Source of the DNA: Pteria penguin
Taxonomy: Eukaryota > Mollusca > Bivalvia > Pterioida > Pteriidae
DNA: 64,000 bases
Direction of reading: 5' to 3'
NCBI GenBank assembly: GCA_035048485.1
Contig: CM068587.1
Location: 23,289,034 to 23,353,033, forward strand
Shown: positions 1-10,400 of the stretch, one piece after another
Position numbering within the stretch: position 1 is the stretch's first letter
Layout of the letters: every line of letters begins with the position of its first letter
Notes under the pieces: generated by a model
The model's input: the letters and a program-made list of their open reading frames with translations, nothing else
Told to the model about the DNA's origin: nothing
Database searches by the model: none
Program-made: the position numbers and the translations under genes

Positions 1-1342
1 ATCTTGCAACACTTTGGCATATATATATATAATACATAACACCCTCAACTACTGTAACTTAAATTGATATATTATACAAAAAAAGCATCACATTTATTTC
101 TGTATTATTGTATGGTTTTAATCGCAAAGTAGAGCCTCTTGACTTTCTGTTAAAAAATTCTTGAAATACTATACTGACACATTATGCACGTATATGCTGC
201 TTTTAAAAATGTCTGTAAGTCTGGATATCAACTACATGTTTGTGATCATATTTCTCTATTTTTTAATGACATTTATTCACTATAATACTGTTCTGCTTCA
301 ATCAATTATTTCTATCTACGTTGTCTATATTGAAAATCTAAGACCTAGCAAAAGCATCAGTGCATAAGCTTGCAAATTGAGGGGATTAAAAAAGTCACTA
401 GCATTTCTCTCTGTTTTACCTCGAAACTAGCCTATTAAAAAATTACATAAACATTGATGAATTTGTTTATGAATTTAATACTGCATTTGAATAAGGTTAA
501 TTCAATAATGATCACTACATTCAAAATTTTCTTTGATATTTGAAGTGAATTAAATATTTTCTTCTGTAAATATTCAAAACATAATGTATTAAGAGTCTAC
601 ATATTTGAATCAGCATACAGGTACATGAGATAGTTAGTACATAAATAAACATAAACATATGTCATAAACATAATAGTAGTGCAAGATGTCAAAAGAAAGT
701 GAACAGAAAGTAGAGAATCTAATCTACAAAACTCTATATGTAAACAGAGGGAGATCAAGAGCTGAAATGAAATATCTTATAAATAGTTGATTGGTTACTG
801 CTTCATATGGGTTAAAACATCTCCCCTGATGTTATAGCCCGGATATATGTGGCTGCCAACCTTATCACCACAAAACTATTGACGTATGCAAAAGCAGTCA
901 TATCTTGGTTCAAATTTAAAACTGGATATCAAATTCTTCAGCTGAAACAATTTACAATGTCATCTAAGGTTTCAAACTAGTGACCAGTCTGCAACTTAAT
1001 TATCTTTTTGATTGGTTAGTCCAATAAATATTTGTGGTTAACTATTCTTGCTTTGAAATACCTACCGGTAATTTAAAGATTAAAATGGCTAGTGTAAATA
1101 TAATAACATAAAAGATTATTCAAATAAAAACATATATTACATTAAACAGTCCTAACATCATGTTTATTTATGGAAGACTATAATACAAAGTCTATGCATC
1201 CATGCAATAAAAAATATATGTAAGTCAATAGGAATTAGTACTGACAGACATAACATATTCATAATCAATGTATCAAACATGTTGTTTACATTGAAATGTA
1301 TGATAACATCATGCCAAACTGAAAAGTGATATTATTACAAAC
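1..1342. other. Beta-spectrin intron, unique AT-rich DNA
   Basis: AT-rich intronic sequence downstream (on the minus strand) of the last visible spectrin exon. A short (AT)n run lies at about 21-31. I found no open frame with splice sites continuing the repeat-1 sequence, and no recognisable repeat family. Confidence 0.6.
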
Positions 1343-1474
1343 CCTAGCTAGAATTTCCGCACTGATGGCTTCATGTTTTTTGATGGCAGCTTCTGCTTGA
1401 GAGGAATTATTAGCCACAATGTTCTCATCAAGGATCATACTCATATCATTCAGCCATTGCTCTCGTATTGCCGC
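1343..1474 (-). CDS. SPTBN5: Beta-spectrin exon 11, first full spectrin repeat begins
   Basis: 44 codons reading [20 protein letters not shown] then [20 protein letters not shown] plus VEAAxKKHEAI is the start of spectrin repeat 1. TTTCTAG acceptor, GTTTGT donor. The coding sequence continues left of the window; I saw no further convincing exon in 1-1342. Confidence 0.9.
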
Positions 1475-4400
1475 CTAGAAATAAAAAGAAACATGATCAT
1501 GACCTAATATCTCTGTGAAAGGGGTATTCTAATCTTTGTTTATAATAAACAGTCAAACCTCGATATCTCGAAGTCGGAGGGACCGCGGAAAATACTTCGA
1601 GATATCCGTAGTTCGAGATATCCAAATTTCGAGTTTAGGATGACAAATCATGCAGTTGTTAACGTACGCCGGTTCGTTTGACATTTGTGATTATTATAGT
1701 AGATATACGAGATATACATGTATTTATCAATAAATACGCATGAAGATGTGCATATTGTTCCTAAATAATTAATCTAAATCTCATTATACCTTTCATGTTT
1801 TATGAATATAAGAGAATATACTCCAAAACTGAAAACGTAATGTTTCCTTTTCAGTAATATCGTAATTTAATTTCAATACTGGATATAACTGTCTTATACT
1901 ATACCTAAAACCGAGGATGGGCTAACACATAAGACAAAATAAAGACACGTATAATTTTATTTTACTACTAGTACTTTGCATAAAAATACATAGACACGTG
2001 GATTCGAAAGAAAAATGAATCAATGAACAATGCAAAGATAATGCAGTTAATTACAGTTAATGTTAATTATTTAATTCTATGTCGTATTTAACAAGCTATC
2101 ATCATTTACTAATATTTGGTATAAATAACACAATTATGTAATCACTTTGGCTTTGTACACCGACACGGTCAATTAATCACACCACGCGAGCGACCAGTCG
2201 TCTAAGGTAAATGCATCGAGAAATATTGTCTATAAGAAGCCAACTTCGAGATAAACCGGGTAAATAAGAACTTCGGGACTTGAAAATGTATTCGAGATAA
2301 GCATGGTATTCGACATAACAGTGTTCGACACATCCGGGGTGAATTTAATCATAATATGAAGGATTTTTTTCGGGACCGACGTTCGACTTCGAGATATCCC
2401 GGGTATTCGAGATATCAGTGTTCGAGATATCGACGTTTGACTGTAATATAAAATCAAGTTGATTTGTGAAATTCACTAATATATGTTCACCACAACTAGT
2501 ACTAGAACAAAGCATTTTACAAGTTAGAACATAGTAAATCACAGTAGAACAAATAGAATTCAATTACAAAATTTAGACTCACAAAACTGAAAGTAAACCA
2601 ATACGTTACCTTTCTCTGAAAACGCTGAGCAAGTTGTTCCAATCTTTCTTGTCTGAATAATGCACAAGTAACCATTTATTGTTAAAGTAATGCTACAAAG
2701 ATTTGTTTTGAGCAGTAAACTTTGAAAATTATCATCAGTCTGAAAAACATTATCCTGTGCAAATTTTCTTTCAATCTAGCTCAAATGCTATTTCTTGAAA
2801 TTTTGTTCATTAAGTTTAATCGAGAAATTATTACATGTCTCACTGCAATTCATATCCTATTACACACATACATATTTCTATTATACTTGATGCAGATGAC
2901 AATGAAATAAACAACATGAAACAAACTTTTTCAAAAGCATGAAAATAATGAGCAATAAAGTCACCCGTTTCAGTATTTCAACCTTCTTATTTCAACATTC
3001 CATCACAACTGGCGAGTTTTTATTTACCTGATCATTTCGTCTCGAAGTGCAACCTCTCTTTCATGTTCAGCCTTCTCTAGTCGTAGCCAAGCACTCTCTA
3101 TGTCATGAATCAATTGACCCTCTGGTGGGCTGTACAGTTTCTGACCATTGGCCTTCAACTTGGCCTGAATATTGAAGAACTGGGCCTCAATATTACCTTT
3201 TTCTCTGTACCTAAATGTCAGAGAAAATACACATCAGAATGAAAAGGAGTACAAAAATATATACATCATCTGAGAGAAACATCTGCTACACATCATCCAA
3301 GAGCATACCACCATGATCAAACAAGTGCTCGAATATTTCTTGACTTTGAATAAATTCTTCATGTATTAAACTTTTCAACCTACTTGGGAGGTTTCTCCTG
3401 GGTAATGTACTGTTTAAATTTCACTAATAATTTCTGCACACCATCTAGGGAATTAGGAAAGTTTTTGTCACTGAGTTCCTGTCTCTTCTTTCGAATCCAT
3501 TCCAGCAAACTAGACGTTAGGGATTCATAGTCATCCACCATTTTCTCTATGTCTTTCATCATGCCAACGATCTGAAAAAGGAAATTCATAATAAAATGCA
3601 TTTTTTGAAAAGTTTTCAAGGTGAATGTCTATGATTGTGGACATATTGCCATTTATACATAAATTTACCAGACTTGGTATTTGAAAACAGATATGTTATA
3701 CAACATGGAAAGACACTATTGTCTGGAAAAAGTCCTTCCTTTCAGCAAGTTGTCTTCAAATAATTTCAAAAAATCAATACTTTTAGGATAAAATGTAAAC
3801 ACATACTTTTCACATTATTTTGCAATAATTCATCTGTACAATTTCTAAACAAAGAATCAATTAATTGCAGAAATGTAGAGGATTAAAATCTAAGATAAGA
3901 CTTTTTTCTATAGTAGGTTTACTCAAGGTAAAACCATGAGTGATATTACATATTATGGAACGATTCAAGTTGATCTGAGAAGGGATACCCAGAGAAATCT
4001 ATCAGATAGGTAGCTACTAGACTAGCAGCACTGAAGCCAAAAGTTGATACATGTAATCTATACATGTACATAAAAGTTAGAACTGAATTTTATTATCATA
4101 ATATCTTGTACACAGTAGTAATATAATAAGATTTCTTAGAATTTTATAAAAAAAAAATAGATTCAACATCATACAATAAAAGGATTGAAAATTTATTCTA
4201 ATAAGAATTTTATCAAGAAAATTCATTGACAGGAGCGACTGTAATAAGACACTAGTTTGACTTTGAATAAATATAAACAATGTGAATCCAGTTTTCAATG
4301 AAAAACAATATCAGATGTCTCCTGAACTATCTGATTATAACCATCATTGTTTTGCTTATAGTTTCTTTACCTTAGCAATTCTCTTGCCACCTGTCATTTC

Positions 4401-7400
4401 ACTCTTCATTTTGGCAAAGTAATGATAGTATGACGCTACATATGTAATGATGACTTTCTCATCTGGTCGAGCTACGTCTACATCTGAAATAAACATTATA
4501 CCACATTTCTTGCTGGCAATCTTGGTTTGCACTATAATGCTACTTTCTATTCTGACTTGTTATATAGCAATAGGGGTATTTTGTGAAAGCTACAAGTAGC
4601 CAATACAATTTGCCTGGAACCATGTCAGTAATAGATCTGTAAAATGCTATTTCAATCTTAACAGGAAACTTCATTTTAACGTTTGTTGAGAAAGAACACA
4701 ATATCCTCCTTCAAAGTGAAATTAGAAAATCCCATGACAGATAGACAAATAGACATCAGACAAAATGATCTCCAAGGGTCACTTTTCTTCATAGCCAAAA
4801 CAAAAATAAGGCCTCTGAAATGTCAACTAATAGATATATGTGTACAGGTATATAATTTATCTTGCATACCTTCAGCATCAAGGATTTTTGGAATCCCTAA
4901 CTCATTTGCTGCTACATCAAAAGCATTGTTTAAATTTCTTATGTTGTCATGTGGATCAAGTCTTTCAAAATCTATCAGGTCTGGTCTGAAATAAACAATT
5001 GAATAAGAATTATATTCCAAAGAATGTTATGATGTGTATTTTATCAGTTTCTATCTGTTTAATTACAATAAAAGCAGCATTTTTCACATATTTGATAATG
5101 GTCAACATTTAGGGCCGGAGAAAAGCTGTTATGAGACATCAACCTTCAGTAAATAGAGATAACCTTCCCAAATGTGCTAAATGAGATCAAGACTATTCAA
5201 GATCAAGTTAAAATAAAAAATAAAATCTAGCACAACTTCCAGATAGAAAAAAATGGTACTTGTCAAAAAAACTCTAAACTCTGAACTGATTTTTTTTCCA
5301 TCTGGAATTCAAAGTGGTGCTTAAATATTTTTTCGCATCATATTTAGGTTTGTTAATGTCACTTTGTTTTCCTCTGAAGGTAAATTACTGTACATTTGAT
5401 TCTCCATCACTTCTTAACATAATTCTGTAATAATGGCATAAATATAATTTATGAAATCTCTATAAATCAACTGATTGATTATTGTTTTACGTCACTCCAC
5501 GATTATTTCATGTATATGGTGACGGCATCTGCCTGATGCATTGTATACAAATTTAGACCTTTGCAACAGACCCACCCAAAGCAGTGAGGGATCTTTTACA
5601 TGCCACGCCTACCGTGACCCAGGACCAGTTTTTACTGTCTCACCTGAAAGACAGAACACCGGTGCATGTGCACAGGGTAGGAGTCAAATCTGGGACCTCT
5701 TGGTCACAAGCCGAGCACCTTATCCACTAGGCCACATCGGCTTCTATAAATCAATTGAATACAGATTAAAGAATGAAGATAGCACATGTATTAATTTCAC
5801 ATTCTTCCAGTGTGAAGCAGCATACCTGTAGCTTAACTGTGTATTGAGATATGATGAAATGTTAGTAATAACTCAATGTAATATCGAAAGTACATCCCTG
5901 TCTACCTTATTTCTTACCACTGAGACATGACATGAGTTTTAAAAATGTGTAAAACAATACTTGGCCCAGTCTACACTGTGCATGCCCTGTTTTCCTGTAT
6001 CAGTGAAATTGTTTCAATGGTAAAGTTTATTTTTGTGCAATTGATTCCAGTATACTTCTTTTTTTGGTTTAATACATCAGAAAAGTCAGTAAATTTCTGA
6101 GTATATCCTATTATTTGGCCGACCTAGGTCTAGGTCATATGGACTGGTTTCAGTTCACTTACACTGTATCTAAATTTTATCTATTTGTGAATATATCAAG
6201 TTCTAATGTGTTCATTATCAAAGGATTTTGTGTACTGTGTAGAACTTGTACGACCTAGTGAGTCCTGCGTTAAATATGTAAAATGTAAGCAACACCACAA
6301 TATTAATATGCCATATTTGCAAACATTTCAAAGGTGATTTGGATAGAACCATCCACTACTGGTAATAAACAAGATCTCGCCATCTCCACCTGTGTTAATA
6401 ATCAGATCTCGCTATTTCAGGTGCGAAAATATACCACTGCAGTACTGCTGTCAATGGAGTAGTCTAAGCTTATCCTGTGGATGACTAGCACTACACGTCA
6501 CTTACCTATGAGCATGTATAAGGGCATTGAAACCCAATCCATTTCTCCAACTATTCGTAAAATTGGTGATATTGACATTTGGATATCTGAAAAACAGAAT
6601 AAACAAATGAACTGAATTAAGAAGTATGAAAATCATAGACATACAAAGCAATGGCAACAAAAGCTATGATTTATAACAATACAAACACTTCAAGGCTTGA
6701 ATAGAAATAATTTCAAGTTATAGAGAAATAATCAGCTGTTGGAAATTACTGATGAAAATAATAATAGAATAAGAGAATTTATGTCATGTTTCAAAAGAGA
6801 GAAAGTTTATGTTCCACGCACTAGAAAGGGCAAGGATTACTATACAAATCATAGGTAAGGCATTCTAAAGGAAAAGTAGTACTAGATTTTGACTGGCTAG
6901 AAAAATGCATCAAAATTGCACTCTGACTGGCTGGAAAAGGTACACATAGCACTACATCCTAACTGGTTGAAAAGGGTAGGAAATATATATTGAAAAAGGT
7001 AGGATTTTGTCTGGAAAGAAAATGCTACTATAATGTATCAAATGGAATTTATATGAAACGGTTAAGCTGTATTTGAAGAACTGTTAGAATCTTTATAATA
7101 ACGTATACTGCGACTAAAGCATATAAACAAGCCTGAACTTGACAAAGGAGACTAACCATCAATATAGAAGTCTATGTTACCTAATTCTGAATTATAATGA
7201 CACACATTACATTAAAAAAATACACACTCATTACATTAAAAAAATAGTCATCTATCCTGAGGAAGAGGGTGACTACTCAAACTAGGTAAGTCATTATCAG
7301 AATCTCTACTGATTTCCATATTCATGAATCATGAATACAGCTTCATGAATATTAATTACGGATTTTGAAGAGAGATATTTGGAGACCCTACAGGATCTTA

Positions 7401-10400
7401 CCGATTCTCTCCATACGTAGACTACCACACTGTATGCTTTCTATAAGTAACTTGTACTTCACACACTATAAGTGCAATTCAGTAAACCAAATGTGAAATT
7501 TAAATCAAACATTTTGATAAGCAAAGGAAAATCGGAGATCATATTCAAAACTAAATCATCACCTTTTTTTGCCATCTTTTCTAATAAAGAAAAAGAGAGA
7601 TAATGTTATGTAATGATAGATTTAATGATAGATAACAATAACTAAAGGACCTACAATAACAGAAGCTTACAGCCAGATCAAGTCACAGATAGTAGTATAA
7701 CAAAGAAGAGGCTGACAGAGATTGACAGTGCTGTAAATAAGATACATATGCAACCATTGTCATTGAAAAATTTATTAAGACAAGGCTGTCTTTCTAGAAA
7801 TAATACTCATCCATGCCTAATCCAAATTTCTTAGAAAATATTATATAATATATAAATGAGCTGACATACAGACAGACAAGAACTGTCAATCAAATATGCT
7901 TCAGATTTTCTATGTCTATAGTGCTTTTCTTACAATGCAGCTGTTGCTCTTGGGAAGACAGAATAACTGATGTGTAAACAATTCTACTTCTGTCATCATT
8001 CTATATATTGATCTACCATAACACATTAGGACTAAGTTGACAAAAATCAATGTCTCTCTAGCCCACCCATTTATATTATGCAAACCAATAAATGCATTTT
8101 TTAAAAGGGACACAGATTTTTCTATAAATGTTTTTCTTCTTAGTAATTCAAGGCTTTTCAAATCCTATCATTTAAGTGTGATTAATTCAATTAACAGAAA
8201 GGTAACCTATGTATTCTATCAAGTTTCTGAGTGTTAACACTTAACACATATGGCTAAGAACAATCTGTTACATGTACTGCATATACATATATAGGAAATC
8301 TATTCCAACATGGATAAACCCTATTACAAAAGTGAATCACATTCAGTGCTTTCAATACACAACATAATGATTCTCAAACAATCACTAGAGTGAAACGATC
8401 TGAAAGAGAGAACACAACAAAAACAGATAACAGGTTTACAAAATCTCTAGCATTGTATACTTACGAAGTTTGAAATCCCCGAGAATTTACTTTTTTCTTA
8501 ACAAGTTTCTTTTATTTCTTTCAGATTTCCCTCTTCTGGCTATTTAAGACTTGTTCCAGGTACATTGTGTAAGTACTGATGCTAAAATTTATTGTTTCAT
8601 TCAGAACCCTGCTGTTTACAAGTGTATTTAGTACAGGCCAGCAAGAGGCCTGGCATTTTCTATTTTCTTTGTTCCTTTAATCTAAATTAGTCTAGTTTTT
8701 TTTAACATACAAGTCAGTAACACTCCTAGCACATATTGTTCTCATTTTTTATACCTACCCTGCTGTTTTTCTTTGACACCATAGTAACAAAGCATCCTTG
8801 GCAGATTTCTTTTCACTTGACTCCTCATCCTACAAAGTAACAGTATGCCAAACACATGTGCATTCAATCACAATACCAGAATATCAGAATTTATTCCTTT
8901 TTACTTATAATTGCTTTCCGCCACACTCAGAATTATTTAATCTACATAATGGTATTCAGTGTTAATGGTGAAAAATACTGGAGAAGAAAGAAAAAACATA
9001 CCGGGGTAATGGTTTAACACATACAAAGGCACTGACAGAGATACTATATATGTACTTAGATATTAACCATCAGTCCTTTGTGCTTCAGTACGTATTTAGA
9101 GAACGAAACGTTAAAGTACAGTAACAAGTCACACTTCTTCATAATTTCACTTATATAACACAAAACTCTTCCCTTTACTTTTTGCTCAAAAACTCAGTTG
9201 TGAAATGAATATATAGGCAGTACATTACAAACTCGTGCAACTCTAAGTTTGTCAAGGGCAATGAAATTTTATACATCCCACCAAAGTTTAGCTGTTACAT
9301 TTATGAAGACATATGTATCGTTCAAATATATACATAAAGGTTTAGTTAGTCAAGAATTCATTCTTTTCTAAGATTCTCCACACATTCATTTTTATGAAGG
9401 TGCTTATATGGAGGATGAAACAGACTGGATCAAATAAGAACTTACTACTTCTATCTCAATTTCCTGAATTTGAAATCTGAGGATGATGGTCCATATAAGA
9501 CCAAGGATCAAACGAGGATTTCCATCCACTATGTCTTCAGCTCCTATATTCTCAAAGTATACCTGCAAAAACAATAATGTTCACCAATGTATTTTGGCAT
9601 TCTGTAAACTGTGTTTTATTTGCGAGCGTTTTATTTTCACAAGGAGGATCGTCTCGCAAAAATAAAAAGCCGCAAACATGTCCAAGTTTGACTACCATGC
9701 TCCAAAGGATTCAACACAAGTTAAAATGAAATGTTTATTTGAACCACAAACCATGTCATAAATCATCTGTCATCAAACACCATTAAAACTGACTGGAGAT
9801 AAAATATTACACAGTACGTATCTTTACACAGTTTAAAAACATTATTTCTAACATTAAACTTTAATAATCCTGGCACAGTACCATACATGTTTTAGAGGAT
9901 TTGCTTATCGCAACTATAAAGCTGGTCTAAGGGCTCCAATTCGCGAATTGAAATAATCGCAAATAAAAGACGGTTTACAGTATTCCCTGAATAAAACTAA
10001 TACTTTATTTGCTCTATAAATTGGTCATATGAAATTTGTTAATCTACTTATGTATTACATATTAATCAGTAATCAGTTCAATTCAATACAGTTTCTCCTA
10101 TACAGATTTTTTTTCAATTTTATGTAAAATCAGTTGATTTTCTCCTAAATATATCTTACCATATTTATAAAGGTAGGCTATTGTTAAACTCTCCAGTACT
10201 CACTCATGTACAATCTATCCCATTCATTACTATAAAGTGTATAGTACATGTACCACTGAAACTGGTAGTAATAGTAGATCTTACCTTAGTAGCCAGGAAT
10301 TTGAGACACCTACTACAGTTCTCCACCATGTGGACCCTCATTTTGCCACGATTTGGTTTCCCAACACTCTCTCCTGATATTATTTCCAGTAATTTCATCA

